Source: Campylobacter devanensis
Lineage (GTDB): Bacteria; Campylobacterota; Campylobacteria; Campylobacterales; Campylobacteraceae
Assembly: GCF_002139915.1 (NCBI RefSeq)
Contig: NZ_CP018788.1
Location: 124,001-188,000 of the forward strand
Direction: 5' to 3'
DNA length: 64,000 nt
A model generated the notes under the pieces. That model was given only the letters and a program-made list of their open reading frames with translations. It searched no databases and had not been told where the DNA came from. This document shows, piece after piece, positions 8,216-17,082 of this stretch; position 1 is the first letter of the stretch, and each line of letters starts with the position of its first letter. A program made the position numbers and the translations under genes.

Positions 8216-9409
8216 ATGAAAAAATATCTATTTATATTTGCTTTTTTGGCTTGCGCTTTAAATGCTGAGGTTCTAACTCACACTAGCACTAAAACAGCTA
8301 TGGGAGAAGGTCATGGCCTTACAAGAGAAGAGGCTATAAATAACGCTATTATAGAAGCTATTGGTAAGATTAACGGGGTGAATATAAACTCTATAAAAAA
8401 ATCAAATACACAAGCGATAAGCGATAATAGCGGCTCAAATATCGTAGATGCCTATTCAAATGATATCAGCAAAGCCACAAAAGGCAGAGCCGATAGCTAT
8501 GAGATTATCAGCACTAATCAAGATAGCACAGGCAAGTGGGTAGCAGTAGTCGAGATAAAAAACTCAAAAACCACCAAAAGCTACAAAGCCCCAGGTCTAG
8601 ATAATAAGCAAAGAAGAAGCTTAGCGGTATTTAATGCTAGTTATGGAGATACTAGAGGGCTTGGCGAAAACCTAAAAACTCATATAATCTCAAATTTAAC
8701 TAAATCAAGAAAATTTAATATCCTTGATAGAGATAATGGTGGATATTATGAGATGGAAAAGGCCTTAATAGATAGCGGCGATACCAAAAGAGATGAGATT
8801 TATAAGCTTAAAAATGTTCTTGGTAGTGATTATCTTATGATTTTTGATATTAAGGCCGCACAAGCTAGAACAAAACAGAGTAATCTAACTGGCCAAAATA
8901 TCACAAAAGCGGAATTTGCAGTGGATTATCAAGTGATTTTATTTGCCACTAGGGAGGTAAAATATAGCAATACTCTTACAATGAGTGTAAGCGTAAAAGA
9001 TGATCTAAAATCAAATGAAGCGGCATTCAAAAAAATCGCTGATAAAATCACAAGCGATATATTAAATGCTATTTATCCATTAAAAATCGCTAATGTAAAT
9101 GGACAAGAAGTGGTATTTACACAAAATTTAAATGTAGGCGAGAGATTTGAGTGCTTTTCTCAAGGCAAAGCTCTAAAAGATAGTTACACCAAACAAAGTA
9201 CAAGCGATATGAGAGTAGAGAGCAAAGTAGGAGAAGTCGAGATAACAAGAGCTACACCAAAGCTAAGCTATGCTAAAATCATAGATGGCCAAATGAAAGA
9301 AGGCTACATTTGTCGTCCATTAGGCGGTGGTTCTGGCCCAGGATATAGCGAAGGTCGTGATGCAAACTACCAATTAAATGATGGCGGCGGCGTGAATTTG
9401 GGATTTTAA
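8216..9409 (+). CDS. CsgG/HfaB-like envelope protein
   Basis: A 397-aa protein with an N-terminal signal peptide (ending near ALNAEV) but no lipobox cysteine. Residues about 20-110 form a dodecin- or LPP20-like module (GEGHGLTREEAINNAIIEA). This is followed by a CsgG-type domain (RRSLAVFNASYGDTRGLGENL, quoted in part; TKSRKFNILDRDN; VLGSDYLMIFDIKAA). The tail is Gly-rich (GGGSGPGYSEG). CsgG proteins form outer-membrane export pores and HfaB anchors holdfasts, but here no curli or holdfast substrate gene is present. It is the last gene of the lipoprotein operon and is followed by a strong inverted repeat. Confidence 0.72.
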   Translation: MKKYLFIFAFLACALNAEVLTHTSTKTAMGEGHGLTREEAINNAIIEAIGKINGVNINSIKKSNTQAISDNSGSNIVDAYSNDISKATKGRADSYEIISTNQDSTGKWVAVVEIKNSKTTKSYKAPGLDNKQRRSLAVFNASYGDTRGLGENLKTHIISNLTKSRKFNILDRDNGGYYEMEKALIDSGDTKRDEIYKLKNVLGSDYLMIFDIKAAQARTKQSNLTGQNITKAEFAVDYQVILFATREVKYSNTLTMSVSVKDDLKSNEAAFKKIADKITSDILNAIYPLKIANVNGQEVVFTQNLNVGERFECFSQGKALKDSYTKQSTSDMRVESKVGEVEITRATPKLSYAKIIDGQMKEGYICRPLGGGSGPGYSEGRDANYQLNDGGGVNLGF

Positions 9410-9420
9410 GCTATTTTACA

Positions 9421-9466
9421 AACTTTGCGAATTTAAAAAATTGAGTATTAAAAAATTCGCAAAGTT
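9421..9466. terminator. Bidirectional terminator-like inverted repeat between convergent genes
   Basis: Two perfect 14-bp arms (AACTTTGCGAATTT and its complement at 9453-9466) flank an 18-base AT-rich loop. A third direct copy of the core (ACTTTGCGAATTT) is at 9484-9496. It lies between the CsgG-like gene and the convergent GT8 gene, so it probably ends both transcripts. Confidence 0.65.
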
Positions 9467-9535
9467 GAGAATTTGAAGTTAATACTTTGCGAATTTACGC
9501 AATTGTGCGGAATTTGGCTCTATTTTGAATTTAGC

Positions 9536-10828
9536 TTATAGAAAATTTTTTGTGTTGTATTTGGTAAATGTCGTTTTCATTTTATAAGCTTTTAGCAAGA
9601 CGCTTAAAGGGCTCTTTTGATGTTTTCTAGCGTATATTATCATCTCTCCTAAAATACAGCAAAGCCCGAAAATATCATCTGGAATTTCGCTATTTAAATT
9701 TAGATTATCTAGTGGTTTATCTATTAAATTTTTTATCACAAAATAGCCAAAAACGCTTTTTAAAGCTTTTAAAATCTCAAAGCCTAAAGTAGCAAAAACC
9801 TTATACTCATTTATATCATTTCTCATAGCCATCAGCTCATCTTTAAACTCTGGTGTGCTAGCAGCATACTCCCACCAAATATCATTGATATTTCGATTTT
9901 GGCTATCGGTATAGCTTTTTAAAAACCGCCAAGGCTTTTCGCCATAATGGATGATTTTCGGCTCTTTATAGCTTTGCATAAACTCAGCCCTAGAGCAGTT
10001 AAGGCGGTGATTTTGCTCATCTTTACAGATCGCAAAACAGAAGCTAATAGATGAAAAATTATAGCTAATAGGTAGCTTTAAGAGCTTATTTGCTGGTATT
10101 GTAGCGTTTAATAGATCTTGATCGGCGGCTTTTATATAGGTGGCATTTTGGGCTAGGGATTGGCATTTTTGTTCTATTTTATTCTCTATATAAGCCTTTG
10201 TGTTGATGAGTAAAAATCCAGAATTGAAGTAGTCATTTGTAAATTTATGGGTGATTATATTGTTATTTTGTTTGAATTTGATCTTTCGTTTTTTGCTTCC
10301 GGGGTCATTGATAGCAGCTAGGATACTCTCTTTTAAATCAATAGCAAAAAGCTCCCTTAAGTCGCAAAGGCAGAGCATATCGGAATCTAGATATAAGCAT
10401 CTATCCACGCTTGGGTTGAGATAGTTTTTGAGTTTTAATCGGTAATAAGGCAAAAAGTTGCTATGTGCTGCCCCAGAAACTGGAAAATCACTAAACTCAT
10501 CATCATTTAAAATATGAGTGACAATCAAGCAAGGGTAAATCTCATTAAGGCTCTTTTCTAGGGCTTTTAGCTTATTTTGTGTGGCGGTGGAGATTTGGTC
10601 GCTTAATATGTGAAATACATAGCCTTCAGCTCTATTTTCAGCGCTTAAATCATCGAAATTTAAATTTTCATAGCTACTAAATGAGCTATTAGGTGGCATT
10701 TGCGGGGTAGGTTTTTGACAAAAATCTTTGAAATTTAGATTTAAATTTGTATTTTTGATAATGCTATTTATAAGCACTGCTGTGTATTTGATATAATTTT
10801 CATCTGCGCTAAATACTATATGGAACAT
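9536..10828 (-). CDS. Family 8 glycosyltransferase (LPS galactosyl/glucosyltransferase-like)
   Basis: A 430-aa protein of GT-A fold. The start HIVFSADENYIKYTAVLINSI, quoted in part, the nucleotide/metal motif YLDSDMLCL, NSGFLLINTKAY and the late HYGEKPW match family GT8, which adds galactose or glucose to lipooligosaccharide cores. The last 100 residues are an extra helical region. It is read divergently from a row of other glycosyltransferases, with only 22 bases between its start and the promoter region of that row. Acceptor and sugar cannot be deduced. Confidence 0.85.
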   Translation of the reverse strand: MFHIVFSADENYIKYTAVLINSIIKNTNLNLNFKDFCQKPTPQMPPNSSFSSYENLNFDDLSAENRAEGYVFHILSDQISTATQNKLKALEKSLNEIYPCLIVTHILNDDEFSDFPVSGAAHSNFLPYYRLKLKNYLNPSVDRCLYLDSDMLCLCDLRELFAIDLKESILAAINDPGSKKRKIKFKQNNNIITHKFTNDYFNSGFLLINTKAYIENKIEQKCQSLAQNATYIKAADQDLLNATIPANKLLKLPISYNFSSISFCFAICKDEQNHRLNCSRAEFMQSYKEPKIIHYGEKPWRFLKSYTDSQNRNINDIWWEYAASTPEFKDELMAMRNDINEYKVFATLGFEILKALKSVFGYFVIKNLIDKPLDNLNLNSEIPDDIFGLCCILGEMIIYARKHQKSPLSVLLKAYKMKTTFTKYNTKNFL

Positions 10829-10845
10829 TTTAAGCCTTTTTTATG

Positions 10846-10851
10846 TATAAT
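10846..10851 (+). promoter_or_regulatory. -10 element for the glycosyltransferase operon
   Basis: A TATAAT box preceded by T-rich sequence lies in the gap between divergent glycosyltransferase genes, 60 bases before the TTG start at 10911. Campylobacter sigma-70 promoters often show a strong -10 and a periodic T-rich upstream region instead of a -35 box. Confidence 0.5.
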
Positions 10852-10910
10852 TGCGCCAAATTATAGCAAAATATGGTAATTTTAGAGGTTTTGGTGTTTG
10901 GAGATTTGTC

Positions 10911-11840
10911 TTGAATAGTGTGAAAATATCTATAATAATACCAGTTTATAATGTAGAAAAATATATCAGCCAATGCTTAGACTCAGCAATAAATCAAAGT
11001 TTAAAAGATATAGAGATTATCATAGTAGATGATTGTGGAAGTGATAAAAGCATGGATATCGCCAAAGAGTATGCTAAAAATGATAATAGAATAAAGATTA
11101 TTAAAAATAGCTACAATCAAGGGCCATTTACTAGTAGAAATAACGCTGTTTTAGCAGCTAATGGCGAGTATTTGGTATTTTTAGATTCTGATGATTTTTT
11201 GGATTTAAGGGCTTGTGAGATAGCTTATAATGCCACTAAAGATGGGTATTATGATATAGTTACATTTGGGAGTTATTATTGGAATAATAATAGCGCTAGT
11301 GTGTTTAGCGAGTTTGAGAGATCTAGCTTTGATAGTGGGAATGAATTTGGTAGTTGGCTTTTTAGAAGTAAAAATATATCTTGGAATATCTGGGGTAGAC
11401 TGATTAAAAGGGATATCTATCAAGCGAATTTGGATTTTTTAATGAGTGTTAATGCAAGACTTATAATGGCTGAGGATGTGCTAGCTATGTTTGTGATTTA
11501 TCATAATTGCCAAAGGCTAAATTTCATATCTGATATGCTCTATTATTATAGATATAATCCAAGCTCAAGCACCAATGACAAAAGTATAGAAAATTTAAAA
11601 AATTGTATAGATAGCTTTGAAGTAGCAATTGCCAAGATGAGAGAATTCGCATCAAAAAATCAATGCGATAAGAGATGGCAAAAGCTCTATATATCACTTG
11701 GCATACATGAGTGCGATATCCTTAAAAGGAGATTGAAAATCAAAGAGGGCAAATTTGGACCGATGGATAAGATTGGGGCTTTTATAGAGGGTAGGTGGTT
11801 TGTGATTAGACGCAAATTAAGAGTTAAATTTGGGATTTAA
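10911..11840 (+). CDS. Family 2 glycosyltransferase
   Basis: A protein of about 309 aa with a GT-A fold. It shows the GT2 start ISIIIPVYNVEKYISQCLDS, then IEIIIVDDCGSDKS (UDP-binding Asp) and LVFLDSDDFLD (DxD-like metal site). It ends in a basic amphipathic tail (RRKLRVKFGI) that could touch the membrane. I chose TTG 10911 because GGAG is seven bases upstream; the frame is open further left but that part looks non-coding. Its N-terminal half is nearly identical in DNA to the gene at 14019, whereas the acceptor half differs. This is consistent with domain shuffling in a surface-glycan locus. Confidence 0.82.
   Translation: MNSVKISIIIPVYNVEKYISQCLDSAINQSLKDIEIIIVDDCGSDKSMDIAKEYAKNDNRIKIIKNSYNQGPFTSRNNAVLAANGEYLVFLDSDDFLDLRACEIAYNATKDGYYDIVTFGSYYWNNNSASVFSEFERSSFDSGNEFGSWLFRSKNISWNIWGRLIKRDIYQANLDFLMSVNARLIMAEDVLAMFVIYHNCQRLNFISDMLYYYRYNPSSSTNDKSIENLKNCIDSFEVAIAKMREFASKNQCDKRWQKLYISLGIHECDILKRRLKIKEGKFGPMDKIGAFIEGRWFVIRRKLRVKFGI
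10941..11233 (+). repeat. 293-bp near-identical segment shared by two GT2 genes, copy 1
   Basis: It matches 14049-14341 at a constant offset of 3,108 bases with only one difference that I could see (GCAATA against GCCATA). It encodes the nucleotide-sugar-binding half of the enzyme and stops abruptly where the acceptor halves diverge. Recent duplication or gene conversion is the simplest reading. Confidence 0.85.
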
Positions 11841-11849
11841 AGGAAAATA

Positions 11850-12902
11850 ATGTCTAATCCAAAAGTATCAATAATAATCCCTGTATATAATGTAGAAAAA
11901 TATTTAAGAGAGTGCCTAGACTCAGTAATTAATCAAACTTTAAAAGATATAGCAATAATCTGTATAAATGATGGTTCAACTGATTCTAGTTTAGAAATTT
12001 TAAAAGAGTATGCTAAAAACGATAGTAGAATTCATATCGTAGATAAGATAAATGGCGGACTTGGTGCGGCTAGAAATTCAGGTATAAAATATCTAATAGA
12101 TAGCAATATAAATCCTAAATATATCTATTTTGCAGATTCAGATGATTGGCTAGATATTCAAGCTTTAGAAAAATTATATAATAAATCACAAGAGTCAAAT
12201 TCAGATATATGCATAATGGAGGTTGCGCGATATATTGAAGCAACTAATAAAATAGATAAAAAAGATCCTTGGTATACAAATAAATGTTATAAGATTAGAA
12301 AAAATGATGTATGCAGTTTTGATGAAATTAAATCAGTTTTATTTTCTAGTTGTTGTATGGCATATTGTCATTTGTATTCATATGAATTTTTAATAAATTA
12401 TCTATGGAAAAATGAAGAATTCTATCCGCAAAATTTACTTTTTGAAGATATATATCCGCATATCAAATCCTTAATACTAGCTAAAAGAATCGCATTTTTA
12501 GATGAAGCTTTATATTATTACCGTATTAGAGAAGGCTCTATAATGACATCTAGTGCAAAAAGCAAAAGAACTTTTGATATTTTTAAAACTTTTGATTTAA
12601 TAGAAAATTTCTTAATAGAGCAGAATTTAATGAATGAATTAAAAATTGATTTTTATAGTTTTATATGCGGTGCTATAGATTCTAAGCTATCTTTAACTAA
12701 CTATAAGGAGGAGTTTGTCAGAACGTCTAAATATTATTTAGATAAATTTGATGGCTCATTAAATAAAGATAAAAAAATTAAAAAACAACATTTAAAATTA
12801 ATGCTAAATTTAAATAACCCATATGATAAAAAACTAATTAAAATAAAGAATAAAATTATATATAGATTTAATAGGTTAAAGTGGAGTTTGGGGGTTGAAT
12901 GA
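11850..12902 (+). CDS. Family 2 glycosyltransferase
   Basis: A 350-aa GT2 enzyme: KVSIIIPVYNVEKYLRECLD, IAIICINDGSTDSSLEI and YFADSDDWLD give the nucleotide-sugar and metal sites. A C-terminal helical acceptor region follows, ending in a basic segment (NRLKWSLG). A good ribosome site (AAAGGAAAATA) precedes ATG. Its stop overlaps the start of the next glycosyltransferase in an ATGA junction, indicating coupled translation. The N-terminus belongs to the same subfamily as the two shuffled genes but is not part of their identical segment. Confidence 0.85.
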   Translation: MSNPKVSIIIPVYNVEKYLRECLDSVINQTLKDIAIICINDGSTDSSLEILKEYAKNDSRIHIVDKINGGLGAARNSGIKYLIDSNINPKYIYFADSDDWLDIQALEKLYNKSQESNSDICIMEVARYIEATNKIDKKDPWYTNKCYKIRKNDVCSFDEIKSVLFSSCCMAYCHLYSYEFLINYLWKNEEFYPQNLLFEDIYPHIKSLILAKRIAFLDEALYYYRIREGSIMTSSAKSKRTFDIFKTFDLIENFLIEQNLMNELKIDFYSFICGAIDSKLSLTNYKEEFVRTSKYYLDKFDGSLNKDKKIKKQHLKLMLNLNNPYDKKLIKIKNKIIYRFNRLKWSLGVE

Positions 12903-14026
12903 AAAATAAAATATTGATGATATACGATGATATTAGTTATGGAGGTGGTGCTGAGAGAGTTATATGCAATTTTAGTAATTCTTTAATTGCTAGTGGATAT
13001 GAAGTGATGGTTTTTAGTATTGCACTTAGTAAGCAATGTCCTTATGAATATCACCAAGAAGTTGTAATTAGATTTATTAAAGAAAATGCAAAACCTAAAG
13101 GATTAGCAAAGATTTTACACGAGATAAAAAGATTAATAATGCCTATAAAAAAATGGAATGCAATCAAAAAAAGAGCCGTGTTTAAGCAAGCAATAAATGA
13201 ATTTAATCCGGATTTTATAATATGTCATACTCATTTTGATAACAGTTTGACTAAAATATTTAAAAAAATGCAAGATAAAATTATTAAGGTCGTACATAAT
13301 TCTTTTGATGCTTATGAAAAATGGCAAATAGATCTAAATATTTATAAAAATATTGTTTTATTATCTAATCATGATATTAATAAATTTAAAACAAAATACC
13401 CAAATTCTAATTTTTATATAATCCCAAATTTCATTCCAAATATCTCAAATTTAAACACCAATTACTCTCAAAAAGTCGTACTTTCTATGGGGCGTATGGC
13501 AAATACGGATCAAAAAGGCTTCCTACGCTTAATCGATATATGGAAGTTAATCCAAGATAGTGGGGAATTTAATGATTGGAAGCTACACATTGTAGGTGAT
13601 GGCGATCTAAAAGAGCAGATAAAAACTAAGATAGAAAATCTAAATTTATCTAACTCTATAATCTTAAAACCATTTACTAAAGATGTAGAGAGTGAGTATC
13701 TAAGCGCTAGTATATATGCTATGGCAAGCCACTTTGAAGGTCTTCCTATGGTTCTTATAGAGGCGGGGTCTTATGCCTTGCCAACCATAGCCTTTGATAT
13801 TGCAACTGGCCCAAGCGATATAATAGAAGAAGAAAAAAGTGGATATCTAATAGAAGATAATAATCTAGATGAATATGCTAATAAACTAAAAATATTAATG
13901 CAAGATGAGAGCTTAAGAGCTAAAATGGGAGCAAAAAGCAAAGAGATAGTCAAAAATAAATTTAGCAAAGAAGTCGTGATGAAGCAGTGGATGGAGCTGT
14001 TTGAAAGGATTAAAAATAATGCCTAA
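12899..14026 (+). CDS. Family 4 glycosyltransferase (GT-B fold)
   Basis: A 375-aa GT-B enzyme. The N-terminal domain begins ILMIYDDISYGGGAERVICNF (quoted in part) with the glycine-rich acceptor loop. The C-terminal nucleotide-sugar domain has VVLSMGRMANTDQKGFLRL, LHIVGDGDLKEQI and the retaining E-x7-E signature around HFEGLPMVLIEAGSYALP. Members add hexoses or HexNAc to lipid-linked or LOS glycans at the inner membrane. It overlaps both neighbours by a few bases (ATGA on the left, eight bases on the right), so the glycosyltransferases form one tight operon. Confidence 0.87.
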   Translation: MKNKILMIYDDISYGGGAERVICNFSNSLIASGYEVMVFSIALSKQCPYEYHQEVVIRFIKENAKPKGLAKILHEIKRLIMPIKKWNAIKKRAVFKQAINEFNPDFIICHTHFDNSLTKIFKKMQDKIIKVVHNSFDAYEKWQIDLNIYKNIVLLSNHDINKFKTKYPNSNFYIIPNFIPNISNLNTNYSQKVVLSMGRMANTDQKGFLRLIDIWKLIQDSGEFNDWKLHIVGDGDLKEQIKTKIENLNLSNSIILKPFTKDVESEYLSASIYAMASHFEGLPMVLIEAGSYALPTIAFDIATGPSDIIEEEKSGYLIEDNNLDEYANKLKILMQDESLRAKMGAKSKEIVKNKFSKEVVMKQWMELFERIKNNA

Positions 14027-14933
14027 CCCAAAAGTATCAATCATAATTCCAGTTTATAATGTAGAAAAATATATCAGCCAATGCTTAGACTCAGCCATAA
14101 ATCAAAGTTTAAAAGATATAGAGATTATCATAGTAGATGATTGTGGAAGTGATAAAAGCATGGATATCGCCAAAGAGTATGCTAAAAATGATAATAGAAT
14201 AAAGATTATTAAAAATAGCTACAATCAAGGGCCATTTACTAGTAGAAATAACGCTGTTTTAGCAGCTAATGGCGAGTATTTGGTATTTTTAGATTCTGAT
14301 GATTTTTTGGATTTAAGGGCTTGTGAGATAGCTTATAATGCTATCAAAGATGGGGGGGGGTATGATATAGTGCAATTTAGTGCTTATAATTATGAAAATG
14401 GCAATACTACTATATTCGATAAAATTTTAGAAAATGATAGCTTTGAATCTTTAGAAGAGTATGCTAATTATATGTATAGACAAAAAGGCTATCCGAGATG
14501 GAATTTGGCTTTTATATTGATAAAAAGGGATATCTATTTAAAAGCTTTTGAAATTTTAGATCTTAAATGTAGGATTACGATGGCTGAGGATGCCTTGATG
14601 AGTTTTGTGCTGTGGAATTTATCTAATAAATTTTGTCATATTTGTGATATTTTGTATTACTATCGTCAAAACGAGAATTCAACAACTAGAAGTAAAAATG
14701 ATGAAATAATTAGCAGAAATTCAAAAGATAGAGTTTTTGTTATTCATAAAATAAAAGCAATTTCAAAAAAATATAAATTTAATAGCAAAATTGCTAAAGT
14801 ATTTGTTGAAAATTTAAAATACTATGAATATTGTGATAGGCTAATGTATTGCAAAATAAATAAAATAGTTTTTAAAATTTATGATAAATATTTTAGATTT
14901 AAACGAAGACTAAGAGTTAAATTTGGAGTTTAA
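14019..14933 (+). CDS. Family 2 glycosyltransferase, phase-variable by a G9 tract
   Basis: About 304 aa from ATG 14019, which follows AAAGGATTAAAAATA and overlaps the preceding gene. The GT2 sites are IEIIIVDDCGSDKS and LVFLDSDDFLD. Nine consecutive G (14352-14360) encode Gly112-Gly114 between the catalytic and acceptor halves. With G9 the frame is open to a basic tail (RRLRVKFGV). With G8 or G10 a stop appears within three codons after the tract, leaving only the N-terminal domain. The assembled sequence is therefore in the ON state. This is the classical contingency-gene layout of Campylobacter surface glycans. Confidence 0.85.
   Translation: MPNPKVSIIIPVYNVEKYISQCLDSAINQSLKDIEIIIVDDCGSDKSMDIAKEYAKNDNRIKIIKNSYNQGPFTSRNNAVLAANGEYLVFLDSDDFLDLRACEIAYNAIKDGGGYDIVQFSAYNYENGNTTIFDKILENDSFESLEEYANYMYRQKGYPRWNLAFILIKRDIYLKAFEILDLKCRITMAEDALMSFVLWNLSNKFCHICDILYYYRQNENSTTRSKNDEIISRNSKDRVFVIHKIKAISKKYKFNSKIAKVFVENLKYYEYCDRLMYCKINKIVFKIYDKYFRFKRRLRVKFGV
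14049..14341 (+). repeat. 293-bp near-identical segment shared by two GT2 genes, copy 2
   Basis: This is the partner of 10941-11233. The identity ends ten bases before the G9 tract; the other copy has only GGG at the corresponding place and is not phase-variable there. Confidence 0.85.
14352..14360 (+). repeat. Poly-G tract (G9), contingency tract in a GT2 gene
   Basis: Nine G in a row within coding sequence of an AT-rich genome. Slipped-strand changes of one base would introduce TAG (G8) or TGA (G10) almost at once, giving ON/OFF switching of the glycosyltransferase. Confidence 0.85.
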
Positions 14934-15069
14934 TACTTATTAACATAATGCTTTGATTAAAGATTATTATGCTCATTTTATTTACTTGTAGCGATGGCAA
15001 TCTGACAAATAAGCTAAAACTATATAGTAAAAACTACTACATAATAAGTTAGATAGTGAGATTAAAGCC

Positions 15070-17082
15070 CTAAACCTCCCACCCATCTAATGCATTTTGT
15101 AGCGTATCAATCGTAGTTTCTACCATTCCAGCCAAGCTAAAAAAGTAATACCCATGCTGGCGTACATATTCAAAAATTTTCTTATCACGATCGCCTTTAT
15201 TATTTTCAGGTTTTACCATTAGCGCCATAAATTCTAGCTCTTGATGAATACAAAAGTTATATGCGGTATACATATAGACATCATTAAAGACTTTATCACT
15301 CTGTAGTGTCGCCTTTAGTCGCTCGATTCTATCTTTTAACTCATAAAATTTAGCATATCGTGGCTCCTTGTTAGCGGCTAAATCTCTATCGGCACTCTCT
15401 ACTAGCTTGCTAATTTTCTTAAATAGTTCAGTAATTAATGCTTGTCTATCCTTGCCAACTTTGATGAAATTTTCTATTATTGCTCTTTGTTCGCTTAGTT
15501 TTTGTTGGCTAAGTTTAGGTGAAATAGGCTCTGGTTTTATCAGCTCTTTTTTAACTCCAGCACCTATTAATTGGCTTACAAGCTCACCAAAAGGCATCTC
15601 AATAGCTCCTTTAATCCTAGAGCCGCCCTCAGTAGCATTATATACTTTTACATCTGTATAGGCATTTAAAGCATCAATCATCGCTTCAAAATAGTTTCTA
15701 AAAAGATCCCAGGTTTTAGTGGATTTTACCTGCGTTTTGCCGCCGTAGCCTAGCACGGTTGTGATATTTGGTGTATACTCTTTAGAGGCGATAGTAGGTG
15801 AGGTCTCGCCAAATACCATTCCCTTAGCATGTGTGGTACCATCGCTTGCCATTGCTAAATCTTGCCCGATAAATATGATTTGTTTACAGCCTAGTTCTAT
15901 AGCCAAATCAAATGCAAAATGCGCTGTACTAGGACCTTTACACATATAGTTTTTACTATCCTCGCCTAGGGCGTACTCAAATTTAAGTGGCTTATGAGCA
16001 AAAACTGCATTTCTACCTTTTAAAAGTCCGATGGTATTTGGATGAATAAGTGAACTAGCTACAAAGGTTATACCATTATCAAATTCACTCGCTTTAGAAT
16101 TAAAAAATTCACCACTTTCAACAATTCTCTCCATTGTAGTAACAAAATCTGGCTTAAGGTTATTAAGCTTTAATATCGGATATGAAGCATCAGCAGCGAT
16201 AAGAATAGCATATGGCGCAACCTCTCTTAAAAGCTCAAGCTGCTTAGTTAGACTAGGTCCAGTAGAGACTATGATGGCGGTTTTATTGCGGTTAGTATTT
16301 AGATTTAAAACATCTTTTAGGCTATAATTGGCATAAAAATGCGGCATATTTGCTACGACATGCTTCATCCCTATAAGGGTATCTTCGGCTGAAGTTCCGG
16401 CTGATTTGATACCTAAAAGCTGGGTGTTTAGTAGGCTTTTATTTATAGCATTTGCGCTAGATTCATAATTTTTAGCATAGTAATCATTATAGATATGAAA
16501 GTTATAACTTCGAACATTATAAATAACATCTTTTGAGCCACAAATTATATGTAGATATGACTCATTTAAGTAGCTAGTACAAAGTGGCACAAAGCGATTC
16601 TCACGCATATCTTTGCTAAAATCATTTAGATGAAGTACTATAAAAAATATCTCAATCTCAGGCTCAAATACTATAATTTTTTTATGATTTTTATTTTCTA
16701 GTAGGGCTTTGTAGAAGTTGCCATTACCAAGACCATAGAAAAATAGCGATGGATAAAGAGAATACTCTTTTTTAAATTTGTTTAGCATATCGTTAGTATG
16801 AGATGCTGGCGAGCCGCTATAAAGTGGCTCTTTAGTGTGAGTGTTGATTATATTGATATCTAGGCTACTTTTACCAGCAAATACATCAAATTTACTATTG
16901 CTTTTTAAGTCATAAACTGCCTTTGCTAGGTTGAAATTTATCTGACAAAGGGCAATTATATTATTTATAAATAGTGTTGTTCCGCCATTTGCTCTTATAT
17001 CTTTATCGATTGCTTGGTGAAACTCTTTAACTGCATTTGGGTCAACTTGGTGGTTGTAATTTTTATTAAATATATTATCCAT
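15070..17082 (-). CDS. maf: Motility accessory factor Maf (DUF115), flagellin nonulosonate transferase
   Basis: A 670-aa cytoplasmic protein of typical Maf length. The central DUF115/MAF_flag10 domain (about residues 260-450) has IVSTGPSLTKQ, ILIAADASYPILKL, DFVTTMERI, CKGPSTAHFAFDLA and IFIGQDLAM. Maf proteins transfer pseudaminic or legionaminic acid onto flagellin Ser/Thr and are needed for filament assembly in Campylobacter, Helicobacter and Aeromonas. Its start overlaps the end of ubiX by eight bases. No poly-G tract is present, unlike some C. jejuni maf genes. A pseA homologue for the sugar pathway is at 23846-24991. Confidence 0.9.
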   Translation of the reverse strand: MDNIFNKNYNHQVDPNAVKEFHQAIDKDIRANGGTTLFINNIIALCQINFNLAKAVYDLKSNSKFDVFAGKSSLDINIINTHTKEPLYSGSPASHTNDMLNKFKKEYSLYPSLFFYGLGNGNFYKALLENKNHKKIIVFEPEIEIFFIVLHLNDFSKDMRENRFVPLCTSYLNESYLHIICGSKDVIYNVRSYNFHIYNDYYAKNYESSANAINKSLLNTQLLGIKSAGTSAEDTLIGMKHVVANMPHFYANYSLKDVLNLNTNRNKTAIIVSTGPSLTKQLELLREVAPYAILIAADASYPILKLNNLKPDFVTTMERIVESGEFFNSKASEFDNGITFVASSLIHPNTIGLLKGRNAVFAHKPLKFEYALGEDSKNYMCKGPSTAHFAFDLAIELGCKQIIFIGQDLAMASDGTTHAKGMVFGETSPTIASKEYTPNITTVLGYGGKTQVKSTKTWDLFRNYFEAMIDALNAYTDVKVYNATEGGSRIKGAIEMPFGELVSQLIGAGVKKELIKPEPISPKLSQQKLSEQRAIIENFIKVGKDRQALITELFKKISKLVESADRDLAANKEPRYAKFYELKDRIERLKATLQSDKVFNDVYMYTAYNFCIHQELEFMALMVKPENNKGDRDKKIFEYVRQHGYYFFSLAGMVETTIDTLQNALDGWEV

